The translations under genes were made by a program, and so were the position numbers. This document shows, piece after piece, positions 8,441-16,650 of a stretch of 64,000 bases of DNA. How positions within the stretch are numbered: the first letter of the stretch is position 1; every line of letters begins with the position of its first letter. The DNA is from JAVBLU01 sp031553225 (GTDB lineage: Bacteria > Bacillota > Clostridia > Christensenellales > UBA1750): positions 24,953 through 88,952 of the forward strand of contig JAVBLU010000042.1 of the NCBI GenBank assembly GCA_031553225.1. The letters are read 5' to 3'. Below the pieces are notes generated by a model that had not been told where the DNA came from, searched no databases, and saw only the letters and a program-made list of their open reading frames with translations.

Positions 8441-8863
8441 TCAGCCCTCGTCCGCCAGAAGAAGGGTTTGCGCCACCGCGCGGCTGATCAGCTCCGACAC
8501 GGGCATATCCGACAATCCAACCACAAAATGGTTGCAGCGGTTGACGGGCAGCAGCACCTTGGCCGCGGCGCATTGACCCACAGCCACGGCCATGGCGGGG
8601 GTTATCTCCCCCACCAGGGAATCGGCGATGACGATGCCGATGGGCCCCACGATCACGTCGGCGTTTCGGCTGTTGGCCACGATGGCGTTCTCGCCCGTGG
8701 CGGAGTGGTCCGCGCCCGCCTTCAGCATGGCCATGGTGGCCACGCTGTTCGTGCCCAGGCCAAACACCTCGAAGGGGCGGTCCTGGCCCTTCAGTCCGGC
8801 GATGATCATGGCCCCCAGCCGCCCGCCCTGCCCGTCGATGACGATGACCTTACGCTTTGGCAC
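8441..8863 (-). CDS. DUF3842 family protein
   Basis: This is a 140-residue cytoplasmic protein of the DUF3842 family found in anaerobic Firmicutes. It shows a nucleotide-fold-like N terminus (VIVIDGQGGRLGAMI), FGLGTNSVATMAMLKAGAD, GENAIVANSRNADVIVGPIGI and LLPVNRC. Function is unknown. The Gly-rich first loop suggests a Rossmann-type fold, but no catalytic role is established. It starts at GTG 8863 with GAGGAGG seven nt upstream. It lies downstream of the opp operon and a small membrane gene on the same strand, and upstream of the ECF S component. Whether they share a transcript is unclear. Confidence 0.8.
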   Translation of the reverse strand: MPKRKVIVIDGQGGRLGAMIIAGLKGQDRPFEVFGLGTNSVATMAMLKAGADHSATGENAIVANSRNADVIVGPIGIVIADSLVGEITPAMAVAVGQCAAAKVLLPVNRCNHFVVGLSDMPVSELISRAVAQTLLLADEG

Positions 8864-8893
8864 GCAGGCCGCCTCCTCACAGCGTTGTTCGCG

Positions 8894-9121
8894 TTAGCGC
8901 AGCACGCGCAGCAGCACCCAGATGAGCACGCCGAATATGGCCGCCACGGCAAGCACCCAGGGCAAAACCACCTGCAGCATGGCGATGGCGATGGCCAAAA
9001 CGTCCTTCCAGTCCGGCGCAAGGGGAGGCGGCACCGGGGCCTCGCTGTCGGCCGGTGGCTCGCCCGGCGGCGGCGGAAGGCTGGGCGCGCCGTTTCTATG
9101 TAAGCCGCGAAAGAAGGGCAC
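8894..9121 (-). CDS. Small single-pass membrane protein, unknown function
   Basis: The 75-residue frame starts at GTG 9121, only 14 nt after the oppF stop. It has a Pro-rich N-terminal half (residues about 13-38) and one long hydrophobic segment (about 42-72, VLAIAIAMLQVVLPWVLAVA) ending LLRVLR. The ribosome site is weak (GGGG). Position and composition fit a small membrane protein cotranscribed with opp and DUF3842, but no family is recognisable and translation is not certain. Confidence 0.45.
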   Translation of the reverse strand: MPFFRGLHRNGAPSLPPPPGEPPADSEAPVPPPLAPDWKDVLAIAIAMLQVVLPWVLAVAAIFGVLIWVLLRVLR

Positions 9122-9135
9122 TGCGTTTCATCCCC

Positions 9136-10140
9136 CTACGCGGGCTGCACGGCCGCGCCGCCCGGATCGGCCGACGTGGCCAGGTGACAGGCCACCTGGT
9201 GCCCGTCGCCGATGTCCGTCAGGGGCGGCTCCTCCAGCGTGCAGCGCTCGGTTTTGAGGGGGCAGCGCGTGTGAAAGCGGCAGCCCGCAGGCGGTTTGGC
9301 GGGTGAAGGGATGTCGCCCTGCAGCAGGATCACCCTGCGCTTGGCGGTTGGATCTGGCACGGGCGCAGCGGAGAGCAGCGCCTGGGTGTAGGGGTGCAGC
9401 GGCCGCTTGTACAGCTGCTCGCGGTCCGCCACCTCCACGATCTTGCCCAGATACATGACCCCAACGCGCCGTGAGATGTGCTCCACAACCGACAAATCGT
9501 GCGAGATGAACAGATAGGAGAACCCGCGCTGCTTTTGCAGGTCGGTCAGCAGGTTGATGATCTGCGACTGGATGGACACATCCAGCGCGGACACCGGCTC
9601 GTCGCATACGATGAAGTCCGGGTCCAGGGCCAGGGCGCGGGCGATGCCGATGCGTTGGCGCTGCCCGCCGGAGAACTCGTGCGGGTAGCGGTCGATCACG
9701 TAGGAGGGAAGCGAGCAGGCGTCCATGGTGGCGCGCACCTTCTTGAGCATGCCCGCCCGGTCGCACAGGCCGTGGTCCAGCAGCGCCTCGCCGATCGCCT
9801 GGCCGATGGGCAGGCGCGGGTTCAGCGAGGAATACGGGTCCTGGAAGACGATCTGCATGCGCGGCCGCAGGGCGCGCAAATCGCGCCGTGGGAGGGCGTG
9901 TACGTCTTTTCCGTCGAAAACCACGCGCCCGCCCGTGCGCTCGTATAGGCGCAGCAGCGTGCGCCCTACGGTGGATTTGCCGCAGCCCGATTCGCCCACA
10001 AGCCCCATCGTTTCCCCTTTGTTGATGGTGAAGGACACGCCGTCCACGGCGCGCACATGCCCCACCGTACGCTGCAGAATGCCGCCGCGTATGGGAAAGT
10101 ACTTCGTCAGGTTCTCAACCACAAGCAAGGCCTGGCTCAT
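9136..10140 (-). CDS. oppF: Oligopeptide ABC transporter ATP-binding protein OppF
   Basis: This is one of the two nucleotide-binding subunits that power peptide import. The 334-residue protein starts at ATG 10140 (MSQALLVVENLTKYF). It has Walker A GESGCGKST, the Q-loop in FQDPYSSLNPR, signature FSGGQRQRIGIARAL, Walker B FIVCDEPVSALD and H-loop FISHDL. The C-terminal peptide-transporter extension carries the usual cysteines (GCRFHTRC, ERCTLEEPP). Its start overlaps the oppD stop by 4 nt (ATGA), so the two are translationally coupled. It is the last Opp gene, in the order oppA-B-C-D-F. Confidence 0.93.
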   Translation of the reverse strand: MSQALLVVENLTKYFPIRGGILQRTVGHVRAVDGVSFTINKGETMGLVGESGCGKSTVGRTLLRLYERTGGRVVFDGKDVHALPRRDLRALRPRMQIVFQDPYSSLNPRLPIGQAIGEALLDHGLCDRAGMLKKVRATMDACSLPSYVIDRYPHEFSGGQRQRIGIARALALDPDFIVCDEPVSALDVSIQSQIINLLTDLQKQRGFSYLFISHDLSVVEHISRRVGVMYLGKIVEVADREQLYKRPLHPYTQALLSAAPVPDPTAKRRVILLQGDIPSPAKPPAGCRFHTRCPLKTERCTLEEPPLTDIGDGHQVACHLATSADPGGAAVQPA

Positions 10141-11111
10141 GCGCGTCCCTCCTTGCCGCCGTACAGGTAGCACGCCACCCATTGCTCGCCCATCTGAATG
10201 AGGGGCGGCACCCCCTGCCGGCATACGTCCATGCATCGCTCGCACCGCTCGCAAAAGGCGCACTGCTCGGGCAGGTTGATGGGGCTGGGCACCTGGCCGG
10301 GGATGGAATACAGCCGTTCCTGCGCGCGCCCCACGACGGGCTTGGAACGCAGCAGGCCCTGCGTGTACGGGTGAAGCGGGTTTTCGTACAGGGGCAGCAC
10401 GGGGCTTCGCTCGATGACGCGCCCGCAGTACATCACGCATACATACTGGGCCATCTCGGCCACAACGCCCAGGTCGTGCGTGATGAGGATGATGGCGGTG
10501 CCCAGCCGCTCCTTCACGTCGCGCATCAGGTTGAGGATCTGCGCCTGAATGGTGACGTCCAGGGCCGTAGTCGGCTCGTCGGCGATGAGCAGGCGCGGGT
10601 TGCACGCCAGCGCCATGGCGATCATCACCCTTTGGCGCATGCCGCCGGAGAGTTCGTGCGGATAGGAATGCGCCACGCGCTCGGGGTTGGGAATGCCCAC
10701 CGAGGCGATGAGCTCCACCGCGCGCGCATACGCCTCGCGCTCGCCGCGGCCCTCGTGCAGCGTCAAGGATTCGGCGATCTGCTGCCCGGCGGTAAACACC
10801 GGGTTCAGCGAGGTCATGGGCTCCTGGAAGATCATGGCGATGTCCTTGCCGTTGATGCGGCGCATCTGAGCGTCCGACAGGCGCGTGATGTCCTTGCCGT
10901 CGAACTCGATGGTGCCCTCCACGATGCGGCCGGGGTTTTGCAGCAGGTGCATCAGCGACAGCGCGGTGACGGACTTGCCGCAGCCCGACTCGCCCACCAC
11001 GGCCACGGTCTGCCCTTCCTCCACGTCGAAGGAGACGCCGTTGACGGCCTTCACCACGCCGCCGTCGGTGTAAAAATACGTGTGCAGGTTGCGAAAGGAT
11101 ACCAGCGGCAT
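10137..11111 (-). CDS. oppD: Oligopeptide ABC transporter ATP-binding protein OppD
   Basis: This is the partner ATPase of OppF in the peptide importer. The 324-residue protein has Walker A GESGCGKSV, Q-loop FQEPMTSLNPV, signature LSGGMRQRVMIAMAL, Walker B LLIADEPTTALD and H-loop LITHDLG. Its C-terminal tail is unusually Cys-rich, with five cysteines in CAFCERCERCMDVC and one more in WVACYLY. Some OppD/DppD proteins bind an iron-sulfur cluster here through Cys at the first, seventh and fourteenth positions. Two extra Cys are present in this protein. It lies 15 nt after oppC and overlaps oppF by 4 nt. Confidence 0.93.
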   Translation of the reverse strand: MPLVSFRNLHTYFYTDGGVVKAVNGVSFDVEEGQTVAVVGESGCGKSVTALSLMHLLQNPGRIVEGTIEFDGKDITRLSDAQMRRINGKDIAMIFQEPMTSLNPVFTAGQQIAESLTLHEGRGEREAYARAVELIASVGIPNPERVAHSYPHELSGGMRQRVMIAMALACNPRLLIADEPTTALDVTIQAQILNLMRDVKERLGTAIILITHDLGVVAEMAQYVCVMYCGRVIERSPVLPLYENPLHPYTQGLLRSKPVVGRAQERLYSIPGQVPSPINLPEQCAFCERCERCMDVCRQGVPPLIQMGEQWVACYLYGGKEGRA

Positions 11112-11126
11112 ACCGCAGCGCCTCCT

Positions 11127-12044
11127 CTACCGCTTCATCTTCGGGTCCAGCGCGTCGCGCAGGCCGTCGCCCAGCAGGTTAATGGACATGACCGTGATAA
11201 AGATGCACAGCCCGGCGGGGATCCACATCCACGGCCGCTTCTGCAGATCCGGGAAGCTGTTGACCGCCTGAATCATGTTGCCCCAGCTCGGGTAGGGCAT
11301 CGCCACGCCCATCCCCAGATAGGACAGCGCCGATTCCGTCAGGATCGCCCCGCCGATGCCCAGCGTGGCCGACACGATGAGCTGCGGCACAACGTTTGGG
11401 ATCAGGTGGCGGAAGATCTTGCGGAAATCACGCAGGCCAAGCGCTTCGGCGGCCAGCATAAACTCCTGCTCGCGCAGCGCCAGAATCTGCCCGCGCACCA
11501 TGCGCGCCGTGCCCGGCCAGCCAAGCGCTCCCAAAACGAGCATCAGGAAGTAGATGCGGTTCTCGGGCGGCACCTTCATGTCGGACAGCACGGCCGTTAG
11601 CAACAGCAGCACCGGAATGGTGGGAATGCAGAAGAGCACGTCCACAAAGCGCATGAGAAACCCGTCCACCGCGCCCCCGTAGTACCCCGCCGCGCCGCCC
11701 ACCATGCAGGCGATGGTGATGGACACCGCCACGACCACAAGCCCCACGGTGAGGGAGATGCGCCCGCCGTACATCAGCCGCGTGAGTACATCGCGGCCGA
11801 TTGCGTCGGTGCCCAGCCAGTGCTGGGCGGAGGGCGCGTTCTTCACGCTCTTCAGGTCCGTGGTGATCAGGTCGTAGGGGGAAAACAGCGGCCCCAGAAA
11901 ACAGAACAGGAACATGAACGCCAGCACAAACAGGCCCACAAGCGCCAGCTTGTTGCGGCGCAGGCGTTTCACGGCCAGCGTCCAGGGCGTTTGGATGCGC
12001 TCTTTGGGGCGCCGGGCGGCGGCGACGGTCGCGTCCTGGCTCAT
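11127..12044 (-). CDS. oppC: Oligopeptide ABC transporter permease OppC
   Basis: This is an inner-membrane permease subunit of the peptide importer. The 305-residue protein has the N-terminal OppC segment (TLAVKRLRRNKLALVGLFVL), then an extracytoplasmic stretch with HWLGTDAIGRDVLTRL, characteristic of DppC/OppC. It has about six membrane helices. The EAA-type cytoplasmic loop for ATPase contact is EALGLRDFRKIFRHLIPN. It starts at ATG 12044 behind AGGGAGG, 13 nt after the oppB stop. Length and topology are normal. Confidence 0.93.
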   Translation of the reverse strand: MSQDATVAAARRPKERIQTPWTLAVKRLRRNKLALVGLFVLAFMFLFCFLGPLFSPYDLITTDLKSVKNAPSAQHWLGTDAIGRDVLTRLMYGGRISLTVGLVVVAVSITIACMVGGAAGYYGGAVDGFLMRFVDVLFCIPTIPVLLLLTAVLSDMKVPPENRIYFLMLVLGALGWPGTARMVRGQILALREQEFMLAAEALGLRDFRKIFRHLIPNVVPQLIVSATLGIGGAILTESALSYLGMGVAMPYPSWGNMIQAVNSFPDLQKRPWMWIPAGLCIFITVMSINLLGDGLRDALDPKMKR

Positions 12045-12057
12045 ATCCGGTCCCTCC

Positions 12058-13026
12058 TTACTTCAGCTGAATGCGCGGATCTACGAGCGAGTAGGCGAGA
12101 TCCGCAAACAGGCTCGACAAGAGGGTGAGCACGGCCAGAAACATGTTAAACCCCATGATGAGCGGGTAATCGCGTTTTGATACGGCCTCCAGCGCCACCT
12201 TGCCGATGCCCGGCCAGGCAAACACGCGCTCGGTGATGATGGCCCCGGAGAACAGCCCGGGCAGCGACATGCCGATGATCGTCACGATGGGGATGAGCGC
12301 GTTGCGCAGCGCGTGCCGGTAGATGACCACGCGCTCGCGCACGCCCTTGGCGCGAGCCGTGCGGATGTAGTCCTGCCGGATGACCTCCAGCATGGCCGTG
12401 CGCGAGTAGCGCATGAGCGACCCGATGCCAAGCAGCGCCAGCACGATGAGGGGCATGATCATGTGCTTGCCCACATCCAGCACGTGCGTCAGGCCCGCAA
12501 GCTCCACGCCGGGGGTTACCATGCCCGACAGGGGAAGCCATTTGTGGTCCAGCGCCATAAACTTGATGAGCATCAGGCCGATGAAAAAGGCTGGCATGGC
12601 CAGCCCGATGAGGGCGAACACGGTGAAGATCATGTCGAAGCGGCTGTACTGCCGGGTGGCGGACACAACGCCGATGGGCACGGCGATGATCACCTGAATG
12701 ACGAAGGCGAACACGGCCAGCAAAAAGGAGTTCCACACGAAGGAGTTGATGACGGACGTCACCGGGCGCATGTACGTGAAGGACAGCCCCAAATCTCCGC
12801 GCAGGGCGTTGCCCAGCCAGATGAAATAGCGGATGAGCATGGGCCTGTCGTACCCGTACAGGGCCTTTAGCTGGGCAATCTTCGCGGCCGTCATTTCCGG
12901 GCTTGCGTTGGCGTCGATGAAGTCGCCCGGCACAAGGGCGATGAGGATGAAGAGAATCAGCGACACGCCAAACAGAATGGGGATCATCTGCAGGAGACGG
13001 CGCGCGATGTATTTGAGCTTGCCCAT
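12058..13026 (-). CDS. oppB: Oligopeptide ABC transporter permease OppB
   Basis: This is the second permease subunit. The 322-residue protein starts at ATG 13026 (MGKLKYIARRLLQMIPILFG) with GGGAG upstream, the usual OppB/DppB N terminus. It has six membrane helices and the EAA loop in DYIRTARAKGVRERVVIYRH, and ends in DLAYSLVDPRIQLK, a family hallmark. A longer frame up to 13260 exists but would reach into oppA and covers a stem-loop, so I rejected it. A 172-nt gap with an inverted repeat separates it from oppA. Confidence 0.93.
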   Translation of the reverse strand: MGKLKYIARRLLQMIPILFGVSLILFILIALVPGDFIDANASPEMTAAKIAQLKALYGYDRPMLIRYFIWLGNALRGDLGLSFTYMRPVTSVINSFVWNSFLLAVFAFVIQVIIAVPIGVVSATRQYSRFDMIFTVFALIGLAMPAFFIGLMLIKFMALDHKWLPLSGMVTPGVELAGLTHVLDVGKHMIMPLIVLALLGIGSLMRYSRTAMLEVIRQDYIRTARAKGVRERVVIYRHALRNALIPIVTIIGMSLPGLFSGAIITERVFAWPGIGKVALEAVSKRDYPLIMGFNMFLAVLTLLSSLFADLAYSLVDPRIQLK

Positions 13027-13152
13027 GGCGATCACTCCCACGTTGCTGCGATATAAGTCGGGCCATATAACGTTGCCCGAAAGCGGGCGGACTATTTGCG
13101 CCAACGGGCGCCGCGGCATTTTTCTTGGTTGGCGCGCCCCCAGATAGCAAAT

Positions 13153-13185
13153 CTGGCAGGCGCCGCTTGGGCGGACGCCTGCCAG
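13153..13185 (-). other. Intercistronic stem-loop between oppA and oppB
   Basis: Ten-base arms CTGGCAGGCG and CGCCTGCCAG form a stem right after the oppA stop. There is no T run, so it more likely protects the oppA mRNA 3' end or lowers read-through, giving more binding protein than permease, than acts as a full terminator. Confidence 0.65.
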
Positions 13186-13198
13186 CGAGAGACGCGCT

Positions 13199-15004
13199 TT
13201 ATTTGGCCAGTTCGAAGGTGGGGGCGTTGTACATGAAGAAGCGGTAAGGCGACACGTCAAAATTCTTGACGCGGGCGGATACGCACCACATGTTCGCGCG
13301 CTGGTAGACGGGCAGCACGGGCAGATCGTTGTTGAGGATCTTGTACAGCTCGCCGTAGTACTCGGCGCGCTTGTCCATGTTCATCTCGGCGCGGGCGGCC
13401 TCGTACAGGCGGTCCACCTCGGGGTTGCCGTAGCGGTAGTAGTTCTGCGAGCCGCCCGTGCGGTACACGTTGGAGCCGGAATCCGGGTCGGCGGAGAGGA
13501 GCCAGGCCATGAAGTACATCTGGGCGGTGCCCTTCTGGGCGCGGTCGCGCAGGGTGGGGAAGTCCACGGTCTCGATGTTGAACTCAACGCCCAGCTGGGT
13601 GAGGGAGTCCTTCATCACGGGGGCCAGGGTGTCCACCACAACGTTGTCCTGGGTGGCGGCAAAGTTGATGACCAGGGGCTTGCCGTCCTTCATGAACTTG
13701 CCGGAGGCGTCCTTGGTCCAGCCGGCCTCGGTGAGCAGCTGGGCGGCCTTGGCCAGGTCGTAGTCGTAGTTGTTCACGTCCTTCACCACGTACGCCCAGG
13801 AGACGCGGCTCTCGGGGATGGAGATGACGTCGGCCGTGTCGCCATAGATGGTGGCCACAACATCCTTGCGGTTGGTGGCGTAGGCGATGGCCTGGCGGAC
13901 CTTAACGTCCTGAAGGACCGGGTCGTCGCAGGTGAAGCCGATGTAGCCGTAGCCGTTGTTGGCGTAGCGGTAGATGTTCACAAAGCCGGCGTCGGCGGCG
14001 GTCTGGATGTTGTCGGTGTTCACGGACACCTCGGCGATGTCCACGTCGCCGGCCATCAGGGCCTGCAGCTCCTGGCCGCCCGGAACCACCTTGACGATGA
14101 TCTTGGGGATGACGGGCTTCTGGCCAAAGTAGTTGTCGTTTACGGAAAGCTCAACGTACTGGCCCTCCACGAACTTGTCGAATTTGTAGGGGCCGTCCAG
14201 AAGCGGCACGTTGTTCGCCTTGATGGCGGACAGGTCGCCGCGCTTGTAGTCCTTCTCGTAGTAGTGCTTGGCCACGGCGCTGAGCGTGCCGTACATGGCG
14301 GGCGCGAAGGGGCGCTCCAGGGTAACGGTAAAGGTCTTCTCGTCCACGATCTTGACGCCGGCGATGTCGTCGGCCTTGCCGTCGTAGAAGTCCTGAGCGC
14401 CCACGATGCCCATGGTGAGCAGGTCGGTGCTGCCGTCGTAGGACTTGTCAAGCACGCAGCGGGCCCAGAACTCGAAGTCGGCCGAGGTCTGCGGCACGCC
14501 GTCGGACCACTTGACGTCCTTGGCGATCTTGTAGGTGTAGGTCAGGCCGTCCGCCGAGATGCTCACGTCCAGGTAGCCCTTGCCGGGCTTGCCGTCGTTC
14601 TCCACGGGGATGGCCTCCGCCGAGCAGTAGCGCAGCACGAAGTTGTCGTAGGCGGTGGAAACGTACAGCGGGTTGAACACGCCGTTGAAGTCGCTCGTGC
14701 CCACGATGAGGGTGTCCGGGCGGGAAGCGGCCGCCGCGGGAAGGGAGGCCGGCTGGGCGGCCGTGTACAGGTCGTAGTGGTCCTCGCGCACAAAGCCCAT
14801 TGAGTCCTTTTCGCCTTGCGGGACGGGGGTGGCGGCGGCCGTGGCGGCGGGAGCGGCCGTGGCGGCAGCCGTGGCGGCGGGAGCGGCCGTGGCCGGGGCG
14901 GGCGTTCCGGGGGTGGGCGTGGTCGCCGCGGGGGCCGGCTGGCAAGCGCCAAGCAGGCACATGAGGGCGAGCGCCAGTGCGAGCAGAGGTATGCGTTTCT
15001 TCAT
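13199..15004 (-). CDS. oppA: Oligopeptide ABC transporter substrate-binding lipoprotein OppA
   Basis: This is the extracytoplasmic peptide-binding protein of the Opp importer (SBP family 5). The 601-residue precursor begins with a basic N terminus (MKKR), a hydrophobic core and a lipobox LLGACQ, so it is lipid-anchored at Cys by Lgt and Lsp (an lgt gene is at 60.3 kb). A low-complexity Ala/Thr/Pro linker (about 25-65) follows. The mature domain carries typical SBP_5 blocks such as YTYKIAKDVKWSDGVPQTSADF and DVKVRQAIAYATNRKDV. I chose ATG 15004 over GTG 15013 because AAGG spacing favours it. It is transcribed first, from a promoter at 15076-15104. Confidence 0.94.
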   Translation of the reverse strand: MKKRIPLLALALALMCLLGACQPAPAATTPTPGTPAPATAAPAATAAATAAPAATAAATPVPQGEKDSMGFVREDHYDLYTAAQPASLPAAAASRPDTLIVGTSDFNGVFNPLYVSTAYDNFVLRYCSAEAIPVENDGKPGKGYLDVSISADGLTYTYKIAKDVKWSDGVPQTSADFEFWARCVLDKSYDGSTDLLTMGIVGAQDFYDGKADDIAGVKIVDEKTFTVTLERPFAPAMYGTLSAVAKHYYEKDYKRGDLSAIKANNVPLLDGPYKFDKFVEGQYVELSVNDNYFGQKPVIPKIIVKVVPGGQELQALMAGDVDIAEVSVNTDNIQTAADAGFVNIYRYANNGYGYIGFTCDDPVLQDVKVRQAIAYATNRKDVVATIYGDTADVISIPESRVSWAYVVKDVNNYDYDLAKAAQLLTEAGWTKDASGKFMKDGKPLVINFAATQDNVVVDTLAPVMKDSLTQLGVEFNIETVDFPTLRDRAQKGTAQMYFMAWLLSADPDSGSNVYRTGGSQNYYRYGNPEVDRLYEAARAEMNMDKRAEYYGELYKILNNDLPVLPVYQRANMWCVSARVKNFDVSPYRFFMYNAPTFELAK

Positions 15005-15075
15005 GTGTGTCACCTTTCCTTACTACAAGTCCAGGGCGCATCGCGTTCATGCATATGCGCATGAGCCGCCCCACA

Positions 15076-15104
15076 ACTATATCGGCAATTCGCAAAAAAA
15101 TCAA
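15076..15104 (-). promoter_or_regulatory. Sigma-A promoter of the opp operon
   Basis: On the minus strand TTGATT (15104-15099), a 17-nt spacer and TATAGT (15081-15076). It lies about 70 nt upstream of oppA, divergent from the metK promoter. Confidence 0.7.
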
Positions 15105-15207
15105 GTGAAAATACAGACACCTCGATCAAATAACTTAATTTTCCCAAAAAAATATGCATCTGAGGCATTCCCATCCGATAATATGTACACACCCTTTTTT
15201 CGCCTTC

Positions 15208-15236
15208 TTGACGTGTGCGCGCCGCCTTGTTATAAT
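15208..15236 (+). promoter_or_regulatory. Sigma-A promoter of metK
   Basis: TTGACG at 15208-15213, a 17-nt spacer and a perfect TATAAT at 15231-15236. Transcription would begin at about 15243, some 23 nt before the riboswitch P1 stem. Confidence 0.85.
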
Positions 15237-15265
15237 GTGGCCACACGATCCGACAACGACATACA

Positions 15266-15372
15266 CCTTATCCCGAGCGGCGGAGGGACGGGCCCTGTGA
15301 TGCCGCGACAACCGGCCGTTTCGGCACGGTGCCAAATCCCGCGGGCGCACGCACGGCGCCCGGCAGATGAGG
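15266..15372 (+). ncRNA. SAM-I (S-box) riboswitch aptamer
   Basis: The aptamer core is clear: CGGCGGAGGGACGGGCCC, then a P3 region, GACAACC, and GGTGCCAAATCCCGCGGG. The P1 stem closes with CCTTATC at 15266 pairing with GATGAGG ending at 15372 (seven pairs, one G-U). S-box RNAs bind S-adenosylmethionine and, when bound, favour the downstream terminator. Here the gene controlled is SAM synthetase, a classic feedback target. Confidence 0.93.
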
Positions 15373-15402
15373 GGCGCACGCACACGAAGGTGTTCTATGT
15401 CC

Positions 15403-15437
15403 CCGCTTCTGTGAAAGGAGCGGAGGCTTTTATTTTT
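15403..15437 (+). terminator. Expression-platform terminator of the SAM riboswitch
   Basis: CCGCTTCT (15403-15410) pairs with AGGAGCGG (15416-15423) around a GTGAA loop, and CTTTTATTTTT follows at 15427-15437. It lies 31 nt after the aptamer and 28 nt before metK, as expected for an OFF switch acting by premature termination. Confidence 0.85.
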
Positions 15438-15464
15438 CGGCATATTCGCCGGGGAGGACTGCAC

Positions 15465-16649
15465 ATGAGCGCGAAGCGCAACTATCAATTCACGTCCGAA
15501 TCCGTAACGGAGGGGCACCCGGACAAGCTGTGCGACCAGGTGAGCGACGCCGTTTTGGACGCCCACCTGCGCGAGGACCCGTTTGCGCGCGTGGCATGCG
15601 AATGCTGCGCCACCACCGGCTTGCTGCTGGTGATGGGCGAGATCACCTCCAAGGCGCAGGTGGACGTGCAGGCGCTGGCGCGTTCGGTGGTGCGCCAGAT
15701 CGGCTACACCAGGGCCAAGTTCGGCTTTGACGCGGACACCTCGGCCGTGGTCGTGTCCCTGTCCGGCCAGTCGCCCGACATCGCCATGGGCGTGGACAGC
15801 GCCCTGGAGAGCAAGCAGGGCGGCGCGCGCGAGCTGGGCGCGGGCGACCAGGGCATGATGTTCGACTTTGCCTGCGACGATACGCCCGAGCACATGCCCC
15901 TGCCCCTACAGCTCTCCCACCGCCTTACGCGCGAGCTGGCGGCGCTGCGCCGCGGCGGCGTTTTGCCCTGGCTGCGGCCGGACGGCAAGGCCCAGGTGAC
16001 CGTGCGCTACGAGGACGGCCGCCCCGCATGCGTGGACGCTGTGGTCGTCTCGGCCCAGCACGATCCGGACATCCCCCAGCGCGAGCTGCGCGACGCCACC
16101 GAGGCGCAGGTGATCCGCAGGATCATCCCCGCGGAGTTGATGCGCCCGGAGACGAAAATTTATGTAAACCCGACCGGGCAGTTCGTTATCGGCGGCCCGC
16201 AGGGCGACAGCGGCTTAACCGGCCGCAAGATCATCGTGGACACGTACGGCGGCTACGCCCGCCACGGCGGCGGGTGTTTCTCGGGCAAGGACCCCACCAA
16301 GGTGGACCGCTCCGCCGCGTACATGGCCCGCTACGCCGCGCGCAACGTGGTGGCTGCCGGGCTTGCGCGCCGGTGCGAGATCGAGCTTGCCTACGCCATA
16401 GGCGTGGCTCATCCCGTCTCCCTGCTTGTGGACACGGCCGGTACGGGCGTTTTGCCCGACGAGCAGCTCTCCGCCCTCATCGCCCTGGTGTTCGATTTCC
16501 GGCCGGCGGCCATCATCGAGGCGCTGAACCTGCGCCGCCCGATCTACCGCCAGACCGCCGCATACGGCCACTTCGGCCGCGACGATCTGCAGCTGCCATG
16601 GGAGGCGACCGACCGCGTATCGCTCCTTCGGGAGCGCGCGGGCCGGTAG
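15465..16649 (+). CDS. metK: S-adenosylmethionine synthetase
   Basis: MetK makes SAM from methionine and ATP in the cytoplasm. The 394-residue protein starts at ATG 15465 (MSAKRNYQFTSESVTEGHPD) behind GGGGAGG. Signatures are EGHPDKLCDQVSDAVLD near the N terminus, the GAGDQGMMF motif and the glycine-rich GGGCFSGKDPTKVDRS loop, followed by AYAIGVAHPVS. Length is typical. A SAM-I riboswitch with terminator precedes it. recD2 starts one nucleotide after its stop, so the helicase would also be under SAM control unless it has an internal promoter. Confidence 0.97.
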   Translation: MSAKRNYQFTSESVTEGHPDKLCDQVSDAVLDAHLREDPFARVACECCATTGLLLVMGEITSKAQVDVQALARSVVRQIGYTRAKFGFDADTSAVVVSLSGQSPDIAMGVDSALESKQGGARELGAGDQGMMFDFACDDTPEHMPLPLQLSHRLTRELAALRRGGVLPWLRPDGKAQVTVRYEDGRPACVDAVVVSAQHDPDIPQRELRDATEAQVIRRIIPAELMRPETKIYVNPTGQFVIGGPQGDSGLTGRKIIVDTYGGYARHGGGCFSGKDPTKVDRSAAYMARYAARNVVAAGLARRCEIELAYAIGVAHPVSLLVDTAGTGVLPDEQLSALIALVFDFRPAAIIEALNLRRPIYRQTAAYGHFGRDDLQLPWEATDRVSLLRERAGR

Positions 16650-16650
16650 G

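Noticed and set aside
14829..15464. In-frame upstream extension of metK
   Set aside because: It would translate the promoter, riboswitch and terminator. ATG 15465 has a strong GGGGAGG and the family N terminus.
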